A stretch of 64,000 bases of DNA. It comes from Bifidobacterium sp. ESL0732. GTDB taxonomy: Bacteria > Actinomycetota > Actinomycetes > Actinomycetales > Bifidobacteriaceae. Within the stretch, counting starts at the first letter, position 1, and each line of letters begins with the position of its first letter. Under the pieces are notes generated by a model. That model did not search any database. It worked only from the letters and a program-made list of their open reading frames with translations, and was not told the origin of the DNA. The stretch spans positions 806,001-870,000 of the forward strand of contig NZ_CP113920.1 of NCBI RefSeq assembly GCF_029395535.1, written 5' to 3'. Below, in pieces: positions 1-9,038 of the stretch. The position numbers and the translations under genes were made by a program.

Positions 1-2
1 GT

Positions 3-668
<666 letters not shown>

Positions 669-745
669 GTTTTCTCGATTCCAGCTTCATTCGATGGGTA
701 TTTGACATGGTTTGAATGACTAAAGAAAACCATCAGTTAGGTTGA

Positions 746-837
746 GTGGTGGGGTGGAGATATGCGATGTCAGACCATAAAGACTTGGCCTGAGCGGCCC
801 GGAGCGTGTCGGACATTGTATATCTCCACCCCACCAC
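746..837. repeat. Large inverted repeat between guaB and orn
   Basis: A 30-base arm (746-775) is matched by its reverse complement at 808-837. The outer 18 bases match exactly and the inner 12 have three differences, two of which would be G-U pairs in RNA. The 32-base loop holds a further short stem, GGCC-TGAGC-GGCC at 787-799. There is no T-tract after the right arm, so it is not a typical intrinsic terminator. It could be a stable RNA 3' end for guaB, a small RNA or a miniature repeat. Function unknown. Confidence 0.7.
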
Positions 838-929
838 GTCAATTGGATGTCTGTGACATTTATTCTGGTCCGTCACGCGCGTGAGATAGTGTGTAGAGTT
901 CTGTTGGTTGCAGCGAAAGGGTCAATATT

Positions 930-1580
930 ATGGTGAATGCTCAGGATGACGAGACGTATTTGGCGGAGGATTCCCGCCTGATTTGGATCGACTGTGAGAT
1001 GACCGGCCTCGATATCTTCGGCGGCGACGAGCTGGTCGAGGTCTCCGTGGTTCCCACCGATTTCAATCTCAAGGTGCTCGATGAAGGCGTGGATTACGTC
1101 ATCAAGCCGTCGCAGAAGGCCGTCGACCACATGGGCGACTTCGTACGTGCCATGCATACCCGTTCCGGCCTCATCAAGGAGTGGGAACATGGCCTGAGCC
1201 TCGCCGATGCCGAGAAGAAGGTCACCGAGTACGTCGCACGCTTCACGCCCGATGGGGTCAAGCCGCTGCTCGCCGGCAACACCATCGGCAGCGACAAGAA
1301 GTTCCTCGACCACTTTATGCCCAACTTCATGAGCCATCTGCATTATCGCAGCATCGATGTGAGCACCATCAAGGAGCTCGCGCGTCGCTGGTATCCGGCG
1401 GTCTACATGAATCGTCCGCCCAAGAACGGCGGCCACCGTGCGCTCGCCGACATCATCGAGTCGCTCGACGAGCTGCGCTACTACCGCGAGGCCTTCATGG
1501 CCCCGGCTCCCGGCCCGGACGAGGCGCAGGCCAAGAAGATTGAGGCCGACATCGAAGCCACGAGTCTGCTCAACAAGTAG
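930..1580 (+). CDS. orn: Oligoribonuclease
   Basis: A 3'-5' exoribonuclease that degrades di- to penta-ribonucleotides left by other RNases, and also pGpG. The 216-residue length is close to the family norm of 180-215. DEDDh motifs are visible: D21 and E23 in [10 protein letters not shown], the second Asp in the [15 protein letters not shown] segment, and H-x4-D in [19 protein letters not shown]. The ATG at 930 is preceded by a GAAAGGG-type ribosome site. The C-terminus carries a short charged tail. It lies between guaB and a Pif1-like helicase, separated from each by palindromic intergenic elements, and is probably transcribed alone. Confidence 0.95.
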   Translation: MVNAQDDETYLAEDSRLIWIDCEMTGLDIFGGDELVEVSVVPTDFNLKVLDEGVDYVIKPSQKAVDHMGDFVRAMHTRSGLIKEWEHGLSLADAEKKVTEYVARFTPDGVKPLLAGNTIGSDKKFLDHFMPNFMSHLHYRSIDVSTIKELARRWYPAVYMNRPPKNGGHRALADIIESLDELRYYREAFMAPAPGPDEAQAKKIEADIEATSLLNK

Positions 1581-1590
1581 AAACCAGGAT

Positions 1591-1701
1591 TGCGTTGAAA
1601 AGCAGAAAAACCACCGTGATAATCTGCTTTTCAACGCATTTGAATGTGGACTTGCGTCAAAAAGCAGATTTGAGGGCTTGATTTTCTGCTTTTCAACGCA
1701 A
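1591..1701. repeat. Two tandem 62-bp palindromic units (array A)
   Basis: Two hairpin units start at 1591 and 1653, exactly 62 bp apart. Unit 1 has perfect 16-base arms (1591-1606 with 1623-1638) around a 16-base loop. Unit 2 has arms 1652-1668 and 1685-1701 with two mismatches and again a 16-base loop. The arms read GCGT...AAGCAGA and TCTGCTT...ACGC. The same arms, loop size and spacing recur at 37033-37141. The units could act as REP-like mRNA stabilisers, terminators or protein-binding sites. The function is not known. Confidence 0.85.
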
Positions 1702-1749
1702 TGCGGGTTGATGACATGACGATAGCATGATGAGGAAAGTAGGAACGGT

Positions 1750-3162
1750 ATGAAGCAGGCGGAGGCGCTGACGATTCTTGACGCGGGGGCGAACGCGTTC
1801 ATCACCGGTGCTCCAGGTTCAGGTAAGACCTACGTTTTGAACGAGTTTATCCGCGCTGCGCGTGCTCACGGTGCTTCAGTCGCCGTCACGGCTTCCACCG
1901 GCATCGCCGCGACCCATATCAACGGCCAGACCATCCACTCCTGGAGCGGCATCGGCATTTCTCAGGTTATGACACCGGCGCTGCTGAAACGGATTCGTTC
2001 GCGTCGCAAGCGCAAGATCGAAGCCGCCGATATCCTTGTCATTGATGAGGTTTCGATGTTGCCGGCATGGCTCTTCGACATGGTTGATGATGTCTGCCGA
2101 GCGTTGCGGCATAGCCCCGAGCCGTTTGGCGGGTTGCAGGTCGTACTCTCTGGTGACTTCTTCCAATTGCCACCAGTCAAGAAATCATTCCGCCGCGACG
2201 ATATGGCACCAAGTCCGGAATTTCTGATGTCACGCCAGCGCTATGTCGATGCCGGCAAGGATGCCGATGGTTTTGTTACCGAATCGCTGGTTTGGGACGA
2301 GCTCAACCCCGTGGTTTGCTACCTCACGGAGCAGCACCGTCAGGACGACGGCCAACTACTTACCGTGCTTACCGATATCCGTGAAGGAGATGTGACACAA
2401 GAAGATCATGACGTACTCGCCGGTCGCTTGGGCAAGTCGCCCGCGCCTGGGGAAGTGGCCGTTCATCTCTTCCCGGTCAACAAGCAGGCCGACACCTTGA
2501 ACGACCTGCGGCTTTCGCAGATTCACGACGAAACGCATGACTATGTTGCCGAATCTGCGGGACCTGCGGACTTGGTCAAACGGCTCAAGAAAAACATGCT
2601 CGCCCCTGAAAAGCTCGAGCTCAAAACCGGGGCAGCCGTGATGGCGTTGCGCAACGATGCCGATCACCAGTATGTCAACGGCTCCATCGGCAAGGTCGAA
2701 GGCTTTGTTTCCGAGGCCAAGGGTGGCTGGCCGATTGTAGCGTTCGAAAACGGTAATACGGTAACCATGAAGCAGGCTTCGTGGGACATGATGGACGGCG
2801 AAACCTTACTGGCCAGCGTCAAACAGGTGCCGCTGCGCTGCGCCTGGGCCATTACCATCCACAAATCGCAGGGTATGACGCTTGACCGCGCCGTGATGAA
2901 CCTGCGCCGCACTTTCGCGCCGGGCATGGGTTATGTGGCGCTTTCACGTGTGGAGAATCTCGACGGGCTTTATCTTGATGACATCAGCGAACGCGCATTC
3001 CTGGTCTCGCCCGATGCCGTCTTGCTCGACGGCAAGCTGCGCGACAATTCCAAGGTCGCCTGTGCCCGGCTTGCCGAAGAAGGCGGCGATGCCTTCACCA
3101 AACGGGCTTCCGGCCAACTAGCCGGCGACACCGATGAATTCGCCCAGGACGAGTTGTTCTAG
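1750..3162 (+). CDS. Pif1/RecD-like ATP-dependent DNA helicase
   Basis: Superfamily 1B helicase of about 470 residues. Walker A GAPGSGKT lies at residues 20-27, Walker B with DILVIDEVSML at about 94-104, followed by GDFFQLPPV, the arginine-bearing LTEQHRQ, and the C-terminal helicase motifs AITIHKSQGMTLDRA and YVALSRV. This order is that of Pif1-family 5'-3' helicases, which unwind G-quadruplexes and RNA-DNA hybrids in characterised members. Bacterial Pif1 proteins are scattered and often have accessory domains; none is evident here, and the C-terminus is only a short acidic tail. ATG at 1750 follows a TAGGAAC site. Its cellular role in this organism is inferred only. Confidence 0.9.
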   Translation: MKQAEALTILDAGANAFITGAPGSGKTYVLNEFIRAARAHGASVAVTASTGIAATHINGQTIHSWSGIGISQVMTPALLKRIRSRRKRKIEAADILVIDEVSMLPAWLFDMVDDVCRALRHSPEPFGGLQVVLSGDFFQLPPVKKSFRRDDMAPSPEFLMSRQRYVDAGKDADGFVTESLVWDELNPVVCYLTEQHRQDDGQLLTVLTDIREGDVTQEDHDVLAGRLGKSPAPGEVAVHLFPVNKQADTLNDLRLSQIHDETHDYVAESAGPADLVKRLKKNMLAPEKLELKTGAAVMALRNDADHQYVNGSIGKVEGFVSEAKGGWPIVAFENGNTVTMKQASWDMMDGETLLASVKQVPLRCAWAITIHKSQGMTLDRAVMNLRRTFAPGMGYVALSRVENLDGLYLDDISERAFLVSPDAVLLDGKLRDNSKVACARLAEEGGDAFTKRASGQLAGDTDEFAQDELF

Positions 3163-3326
3163 GCCATTTTTGATTTCTGATTGTTGGTGTTCAAAGAATG
3201 CGTCGGCAATAGGGATGCAGTGGCTTCGATAATGACGGTTAATCGCTATGTAATGTGTTTCAGACACCATTCACAGATTTCCGGCAAACGCCGTCAATGT
3301 CGGCTCGCGCGAATAATTTAGGGACT

Positions 3327-5159
3327 ATGACAAAAGCACTTCGTATGTCCACCATGTTCCTGCGCACGCTGCGCGAGGACCCCGCCGACGCCGACGTTGA
3401 TTCGGCGCGTTTGCTCCAACGAGCCGGCTATATCCGCAAGGCCGCGCCCGGCATCTGGACCTGGCTGCCGCTTGGTCTGAAAGTTCTCAATAAAATCGAG
3501 GCTGTGGTCCGCGAGGAGGTCGACGGCATCGGCGGTCAGGAAGTCCATTTCCCGGCACTGCTACCCAAGGAGCCCTATGAGGCCACGCACCGCTGGGAGG
3601 AATACGGCGAGAACATCTTCCGCTTGAAGGACCGTCACGAAGCCGATTATCTGCTGGCCCCGACCCATGAGGAAATGTTCACCCTGCTGGTGAAGGACAT
3701 GTATTCTTCTTATAAGGACCTGCCGGTCACCCTCTATCAGATCCAGACCAAGTACCGCGACGAGTTCCGTCCGCGCGCAGGGCTGGTGCGCGGCCGCGAG
3801 TTCATCATGGAGGACGGCTATTCCTTCACCATCGACGAGGACGGGTTGAAGAAGGCCTACGTCGAGGAGCGCGACGCTTACGAGCGTATCTTCCAGCGCC
3901 TCGATCTCGGCTACATCATGGTCCACGCGGTCTCCGGGCCCATGGGCGGTTTCGAGTCGCAGGAGTTCCTTTCCCCGATGCCCATCGGTGAGGATACGTT
4001 TGCCAAGGCCCCGAGCGGCAAGGCTTGGAACGTCGAAGCGCTGACGACTCCCGAAGTGCCGGCCGTGGACTGCTCCAAGACCCCAGCGATGAGCTTGAAG
4101 GATCTGCCTGCGGCGGGCAGCGTCGACGAGATGGTCGCGCAATGCAACAAGCTCTACCCGCGCGAGGATGGCCGCCAATGGGCTGCCACCGATATGCTCA
4201 AGAACGTGGTCATTGCGGTCAAGCATCCGGGCGAACCCGATGACGAGAACGAAGAGCATCGCAAGCCTTGGCGCGAAGTCGTCGTCGTGGCGCTGCCCGG
4301 CGACCGCCAGGTCGATATGAAGAGGTTGGAGGCGCAGTTCGCCCCCGCCGAGATCGAGGAGGCCAACGAGGCTGACCTCAAGGCACATTCGGAACTGGTC
4401 AAGGGCTATATCGGCCCGAACGTGCTCGGCCCGCAGGCCCGCGTCGAGGGTTCCGAGATCAAGGGCCCGGTGCGTTACCTGGTCGACGCGCATATCGCCG
4501 AGGGCTCCTCGTGGGTCACCGGTGGCGACAAGGACGGCGTGGACGCCTTCGACATGGTCTACGGCCGCGATTTCAAGGCCGATGGCACCGTGGAGGCCAC
4601 CGAGGTTCGCGACGGCGACATGAGCCCGGACGGCTCCGGCCCTCTGAGCTTCGAACGCGGCGTGGAGATCGGCCAGGTCTTCCAGCTTGGTCTCAAGTAT
4701 TCCGAGGCGTTGGGCCTCAAGGTTCTCAACCAGAACGGCAAGGCCGTGCCGGTGTGGATGGGCAGCTATGGCATCGGCGTCTCGCGCGTCATGGCATGTA
4801 TCGCCGAAACCCACCACGATGAAAAGGGCCTGGCCTGGCCGGTCAACATCGCTCCGGCAGCCGTGCACGTTGTGGCCACCGGCAAGAAGGACGAGGCGTT
4901 CGGTGGAGCCGAGAAGCTGGTCGAAGAGCTGGAGGCCAAGGGTCTCGAAGTCATCTATGACGACCGCAAGAAGGTTTCGCCCGGTGTCAAGTTCAAGGAC
5001 GCCGAGTTGCTCGGCGTACCGCTGGTCGCCGTGGTCGGACGAGATTTCTTGAACGACGGAACCATCGAAGTTCGCGATCGCAATGGCGAGAATGCAGTGA
5101 AGGTTCCGGCAGGTAAAGCCGCCGATACTTTGGTCGAAAGATACCAGGCAATGCTCTGA
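3327..5159 (+). CDS. proS: Proline--tRNA ligase
   Basis: Charges tRNA-Pro with proline. About 610 residues. The frame is open from 3255 but the family-like N-terminus ([18 protein letters not shown]) argues for the ATG at 3327 or 3345; 3327 has AGGGA just upstream and is chosen with moderate certainty. Class II motif 1 ([19 protein letters not shown]), motif 2 ([18 protein letters not shown]) and motif 3 ([16 protein letters not shown]) are visible. Between motifs 2 and 3 is a YbaK-like editing insertion, so this is the long bacterial type. The C-terminal anticodon-binding domain ends the protein. A strong terminator follows. Confidence 0.96.
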   Translation: MTKALRMSTMFLRTLREDPADADVDSARLLQRAGYIRKAAPGIWTWLPLGLKVLNKIEAVVREEVDGIGGQEVHFPALLPKEPYEATHRWEEYGENIFRLKDRHEADYLLAPTHEEMFTLLVKDMYSSYKDLPVTLYQIQTKYRDEFRPRAGLVRGREFIMEDGYSFTIDEDGLKKAYVEERDAYERIFQRLDLGYIMVHAVSGPMGGFESQEFLSPMPIGEDTFAKAPSGKAWNVEALTTPEVPAVDCSKTPAMSLKDLPAAGSVDEMVAQCNKLYPREDGRQWAATDMLKNVVIAVKHPGEPDDENEEHRKPWREVVVVALPGDRQVDMKRLEAQFAPAEIEEANEADLKAHSELVKGYIGPNVLGPQARVEGSEIKGPVRYLVDAHIAEGSSWVTGGDKDGVDAFDMVYGRDFKADGTVEATEVRDGDMSPDGSGPLSFERGVEIGQVFQLGLKYSEALGLKVLNQNGKAVPVWMGSYGIGVSRVMACIAETHHDEKGLAWPVNIAPAAVHVVATGKKDEAFGGAEKLVEELEAKGLEVIYDDRKKVSPGVKFKDAELLGVPLVAVVGRDFLNDGTIEVRDRNGENAVKVPAGKAADTLVERYQAML

Positions 5160-5181
5160 AGTCGTACATAACTACGAAGTG

Positions 5182-5226
5182 AATGTGGCTGTTTCCCTGT
5201 TGGGGGAGACGGCCACATTTTCATTT
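5182..5226 (+). terminator. Intrinsic terminator after proS
   Basis: Arms 5182-5197 and 5204-5219 pair over 16 positions with two near-wobble differences around a 6-base loop. A run TTTTCATTTC follows directly. It lies 22 bases after the proS stop. Confidence 0.85.
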
Positions 5227-5445
5227 CAATATTTATAAATTAAATAAATATATCGGAAATCTACAAAATTAGACAAATGATAGTCCAAACTGTGAATTTA
5301 ATGTGATATTAGCGACATTTTCAGTAAAATTGAAAGCGTACAGGTTCGGAATTCCATTGCAGAAACGATGTCGTTCCGGCATATGCAAGCCTTTGTGAGC
5401 CCGTTACATGGCAACCGCATCGGCGATAACGAAAGAAGAAAATAA

Positions 5446-6294
5446 ATGCAGAATCTTACGGTTTTGGGCACTGGCGTCCTTGGTTCCCAGATTATTTTTC
5501 AATCGGCATATAAGGGCAAAGATGTCGTTGCCTACGATATCAGCGACGAGATTTTGGCAGGGCTCCCGAAGCGTTGGGAGTATCTGAAGAAGCAGTACAA
5601 GCACGACATTGCCGACGCCACCGACGAAAAGCTTGACGCCGCTGTCTCGCGCATTCGCCCCACCGCTGACTTGAAGGACGCGGTCAAGGACGCGGACATC
5701 ATCATCGAGGCCATTCCTGAGCGTCTCGATATCAAGCAGAACACTTGGGAGAAGGTCAGCCAGTATGCGCCGGCCAAGACGATCTTCTGCACCAATTCCT
5801 CGACGCTTCTGCCAAGCAAGATGGCGCCGTTCGTCGATCGTCCCGACAAGTTCATGAGCCTGCATTTTGCGAACGAGATATGGAAGTTCAACACCGGCGA
5901 GGTCATGGCGCAGCCGAAGACCGATCCGAAGGTCTTTGAAGCGGTCGCGCAGTTCGCCGAGGAAATCGGCATGGTCCCGATTCGTGTGATGAAGGAACAA
6001 CCCGGTTACCTGCTCAACTCGCTGTTGGTTCCGTTGCTGAACGCCGCAGCCGATCTGTGGGTGCGTGGTGTTGCCTCGGCCGAGGACATTGACAAGACTT
6101 GGCGCATCGCCACCGGTGCTCCGGCCGGCCCGTTCCAGATTTACGACACCGTCGGCATGATGACCCCGTACAATCTTTCTAAGGACAGCAAGGATCCGGT
6201 GCAGCGCGAGTTCGCGGAACGCATCAAGAAGGACTACATCGACAAAGGCAAGCTCGGCAAGTCCACCGGTCACGGTTTCTATGACTACGAGTGA
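5446..6294 (+). CDS. 3-hydroxyacyl-CoA dehydrogenase family protein, copy 1
   Basis: A 282-residue NAD-dependent dehydrogenase of the 3HCDH fold. The N-terminal Rossmann motif is GTGVLGSQ at about residues 8-15, and the adenosine-ribose acidic end is AYDISDE. The Ser of NSSTL, the His of LHFANEIWK and the Asn of PGYLLNSLL match catalytic positions. The family's usual HFFNP signature is altered to HFANE, so the substrate may not be 3-hydroxybutyryl-CoA. The C-terminal domain has TGAPAGPFQIYDTVGM. Bifidobacteria lack a classical beta-oxidation route, so the role is uncertain. A close paralogue follows at 6702. The upstream region is AT-rich and the start is preceded by AAAGAAG. Confidence 0.85.
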   Translation: MQNLTVLGTGVLGSQIIFQSAYKGKDVVAYDISDEILAGLPKRWEYLKKQYKHDIADATDEKLDAAVSRIRPTADLKDAVKDADIIIEAIPERLDIKQNTWEKVSQYAPAKTIFCTNSSTLLPSKMAPFVDRPDKFMSLHFANEIWKFNTGEVMAQPKTDPKVFEAVAQFAEEIGMVPIRVMKEQPGYLLNSLLVPLLNAAADLWVRGVASAEDIDKTWRIATGAPAGPFQIYDTVGMMTPYNLSKDSKDPVQREFAERIKKDYIDKGKLGKSTGHGFYDYE

Positions 6295-6701
6295 ACACTG
6301 AATGGATGCGTTCCCGCTTCGTTTTTCGGGAACAGGTATATTGCCGTTCCCCGTCAGGAAGTGCTAAGCGCATCCATTGAATTTGACTGATATTTGATCA
6401 CCAGCGCCGTATATCAACCGATGTACGGCGTTTTCCATGTTTGGAATCGTTTGTATCTTCGCCGTTTCGTCCCAGCTCTTTTTGCTCCTGAATGTTGTTT
6501 CGGAAAGCCAATAGTTAATACTATTGTCTAATAAATCACTAATTTTTTAGCTTGCTTAGATCGTTTTTACAAATCATTTAGGTATTATTGAATAGTAATT
6601 AAAAATGAAACGTAATTATTTGATAAATTGAGTAACCGACGTTTCAATATGTATCACAGAATGATGAAGTTTTGTGAAACAAAGAACGAAAGAAGGCAAT
6701 G
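6295..6701. other. AT-rich intergenic region between the two dehydrogenase paralogues
   Basis: No gene is visible. The first part is structured: 6301-6310 pairs exactly with 6369-6378, enclosing a GTTCCCG/CGGGAAC hairpin at about 6310-6333. A terminator follows at 6405-6434. The remaining 260 bases are markedly AT-rich and probably hold the promoter of copy 2. I cannot place a confident -35/-10 pair. Confidence 0.6.
6405..6434 (+). terminator. Intrinsic terminator after copy 1
   Basis: CGCCGTA at 6405-6411 pairs with TACGGCG at 6424-6430 and is followed by TTTTCC. This implies that the two dehydrogenase copies are separate transcription units. Confidence 0.7.
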
Positions 6702-7550
6702 ATGCAGAATCTAACGGTATTGGGTACAGGTACTCTTGGCTCCCAGATTATTTTCCAATCGGCATACAGTGGTAAGAATGTCGTCGCCTACGATATCAGC
6801 GACGAGATCCTGGCGAAGTTGCCGGCCCGTTGGGAACAGCTCAAGGAATCCTACAGGCGTGATGTCAAGGATGCTACGGAGGAGAAGCTTGACGCGGCGG
6901 TGTCGCGTATTCGTACGACCGCCGATATGAAGGATGCGCTCAAGGACGCCGATATCGTCATCGAAGCCGTTCCCGAGCGTCTTGACATCAAGCAGGATAC
7001 GTGGAAGAAGGTCAGCGAAAACGCGCCGGCCAAGACGATCTTCTGCACCAATTCCTCGACCTTGCCTCCGAGCAAGATCGCGCCTTTCACCGACCGTCCG
7101 GAGAAGTTCCTGTGCCTGCATTTCGCCAACGAGGTCTGGAAGTACAACACAGGCGAGGTGATGGTGCAGCCGAAGACCGATCCTAAGGTCTTCGAGGAGG
7201 TTGCGCAGTTTGCCGAGGAAATCGGCATGGTTCCGATTCGTATCAGGAAGGAGCAGCCCGGCTATCTGCTCAATTCGCTGCTGGTTCCGCTTCTGGACGC
7301 CGCCAGCGATCTGTGGGTTCGTGGCGTGGCTTCGTTCGAGGACATCGACAAGACCTGGCGTATCGGCACCGGCGCTCCTTCGGGCCCGTTCCAGATTTTC
7401 GATACCGTCGGTATGATGACCCCATACAACCTCAACAAGGATGCCACCGACCCCGTCAAGAAGGAGTTCGCTCGCCGTCTGAAGGAGGATTACATCGACA
7501 AGGGCCGGACGGGCAAGATCGCCGGTCATGGTTTCTATGACTATGAGTGA
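6702..7550 (+). CDS. 3-hydroxyacyl-CoA dehydrogenase family protein, copy 2
   Basis: Tandem paralogue of the preceding gene, with the same 282-residue length and near-identical motif blocks: GTGTLGSQ, YDISDEIL, NSSTLPPSK, LHFANEVWKYNTGEVM, PGYLLNSLL and TGAPSGPFQIFDTVGM. Two ATGs stand in a row (6699 and 6702). The second is chosen because it matches copy 1 and is better spaced from AGAAGG at 6691-6696. The conserved HFANE in place of HFFNP in both copies suggests a shared, specialised substrate. Differences between the copies are mostly conservative and spread along the gene, suggesting an old duplication rather than a recent one. No partner enzyme such as a thiolase, hydratase or CoA ligase is nearby. 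Confidence 0.85.
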   Translation: MQNLTVLGTGTLGSQIIFQSAYSGKNVVAYDISDEILAKLPARWEQLKESYRRDVKDATEEKLDAAVSRIRTTADMKDALKDADIVIEAVPERLDIKQDTWKKVSENAPAKTIFCTNSSTLPPSKIAPFTDRPEKFLCLHFANEVWKYNTGEVMVQPKTDPKVFEEVAQFAEEIGMVPIRIRKEQPGYLLNSLLVPLLDAASDLWVRGVASFEDIDKTWRIGTGAPSGPFQIFDTVGMMTPYNLNKDATDPVKKEFARRLKEDYIDKGRTGKIAGHGFYDYE

Positions 7551-8131
7551 GTGAATTGCATGGCCTTCGTTGGTGTCGTTCGGTGAGTCAATGCAGATCG
7601 GGATTCGTGCGGTGATGTAATCCGGATGGCATGGAGGCCGTGTAATTGATGTTCTGTCCTAATCAGTTTGTGGCGCTGTGTGACGATTGTTGCGCGGCGC
7701 CACGGCTATTTACCTGCCGGTTTTGGCTTTACCGGCCTTGTATCTGTTGCTTCTATAACCTTTGTGTAATTCGTTTATTCTGTTTATCCTATTCTATTTT
7801 GTTGAGATTCTCAGACTTTTTGGCATTGTGCTACTTTTACTAGGCAATTGTGTATTTTGTTATGCACATTTCGGATTTTGCGGTGGATATCGCCTCGTTC
7901 ATCCACATTGCGTCCACAACACGCCGAGGCCCCGAGCGTTCGACCACAGTACCCGGTTTAGCTTGAAAATCAATGGTTCCCGACGGCATACTGGAACAAC
8001 CGCGGGATACGTATAGAGCCGTTTTCAGCACCGGGGTTCATTCGCAAACGTGTTTGGCTTCCGTTACCGGCCGATGTGTCCCGCAGACCACAAATATGCA
8101 GATGTTATTGTTTTTCAAGGGAGCAGAGTCG
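7551..8131. other. 580-bp intergenic region upstream of ssb-like gene
   Basis: I find no convincing gene. Open frames here encode Cys/Phe/Leu-rich or Arg-rich sequence with no recognisable motif and poor ribosome sites. The middle (about 7740-7880) is T-rich on the plus strand. A short hairpin GCCGGT/ACCGGC sits at 7716-7736. The last 200 bases return to normal composition and probably carry the promoter and leader of the SSB gene. Confidence 0.5.
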
Positions 8132-8782
8132 ATGGCACAGCAAGGCACGGTGACGGTTTCAGGATTCATGGGCGCAAACCCTCAAAGTTTCGGTAAGGAG
8201 GGAGGGCCAGCCGCCGCGTCGTTCAGAATCGGTTGCACGACGCGATATTTCAATCCTGCGGTCAATGAATGGAGAGACAGACCGACGACATGGATCAGCG
8301 TCAAGGTTTTCCGCCAGTTGGCAGAGAATGTGCTTTCCAGTCTCAAGAAAGGCGATCCGGTCATCGCCACGGGCAACTTGGCAACCGAAGAATGGACTCG
8401 TGACGGCACCAAACATAGCAGAATGGTGATGGAAGCGACCAGCGTAGGTCATGACCTCAGTTTTGGCATTTCCGTTTTTCAGCGCGTCAAGCCGGGCACA
8501 AAAAAGCAGGGCAATGGGCATGACCCGTTTAATGCGGAGCAGGAGCAAGCTGAGGGTACAGCGGCTGAAAGTGGCGAATTGCAAGCCCAGGTTCCCACAG
8601 GAGATCAGAATCGTGCTTCTGGTGACGGTGAGAACACGCAAACAGTCAGTGGGCCGACGGTCAATCACCCTCAGCATGATGGTCAGTCTTCAGAAGATGA
8701 AACCGAGGACGAATCTTGGGATGCCAGTGAGGTGTTCGAAGGGCATGAAACTGCCGATCGTTTGGTGTCATCGGTCGGTTGA
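8132..8782 (+). CDS. ssb: Single-stranded DNA-binding protein (paralogue-type)
   Basis: A 216-residue protein whose first 115 or so residues are an SSB OB-fold: VTVSGFMGANPQ, ASFRIGCTTRYFN, TWISVKVFRQLAENVLSSL and KGDPVIATGNLATEEW. ATG at 8132 follows AAGGGAG; the open frame upstream to 7973 does not look coding. The tail is Gln/Glu/Ser-rich and acidic, but ends in a neutral sequence (ADRLVSSVG) instead of the conserved D-D-x-P-F tip that recruits replication and repair partners. It is therefore more likely a second SSB, such as a competence, plasmid or stress type, than the replicative one normally found beside rpsF/rpsR. It stands alone here. Confidence 0.88.
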   Translation: MAQQGTVTVSGFMGANPQSFGKEGGPAAASFRIGCTTRYFNPAVNEWRDRPTTWISVKVFRQLAENVLSSLKKGDPVIATGNLATEEWTRDGTKHSRMVMEATSVGHDLSFGISVFQRVKPGTKKQGNGHDPFNAEQEQAEGTAAESGELQAQVPTGDQNRASGDGENTQTVSGPTVNHPQHDGQSSEDETEDESWDASEVFEGHETADRLVSSVG

Positions 8783-8935
8783 TTTCTTTGCAATCGTGCA
8801 CTTGGCAATGACTTATTATTGGCCGGCTTGACGAGAAGCAATGTCCGGATAATTGCAATGACGGTCGCTTTACAAAGCGAGCGATGCAGATTGTGCATGA
8901 TCGCTTCGTTGACTGGACAAGGAAGAGGGCTTTTG

Positions 8936-8986
8936 GGATGGCAAACGGCCGGAACATTTTGATACCATTCCGGCCGTTTGCCATCC
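8936..8986. terminator. Perfect 19-bp stem between convergent genes
   Basis: Arms 8936-8954 and 8968-8986 are exact reverse complements around a 13-base loop. The element lies between ssb (+) and pepO (-) and is probably a bidirectional transcription stop, though neither side has a good T-tract. Confidence 0.6.
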
Positions 8987-9038
8987 GCCGCCAGGAAGGT
9001 CTCGTTGTCTACCTTGTCTGGCTCTGGAGATTTTAGAT

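Noticed and set aside
1591-1701. CRISPR-like array
   Set aside because: Units are palindromic pairs, only two per locus, with no cas genes and no conserved direct repeat with unique spacers.
3561-4868. 435-codon frame antisense to proS
   Set aside because: Shadow of proS with no recognisable domain.
7646-7843. 65-codon Cys/Phe-rich frame
   Set aside because: Composition reflects the T-rich region; no ribosome site or motif.
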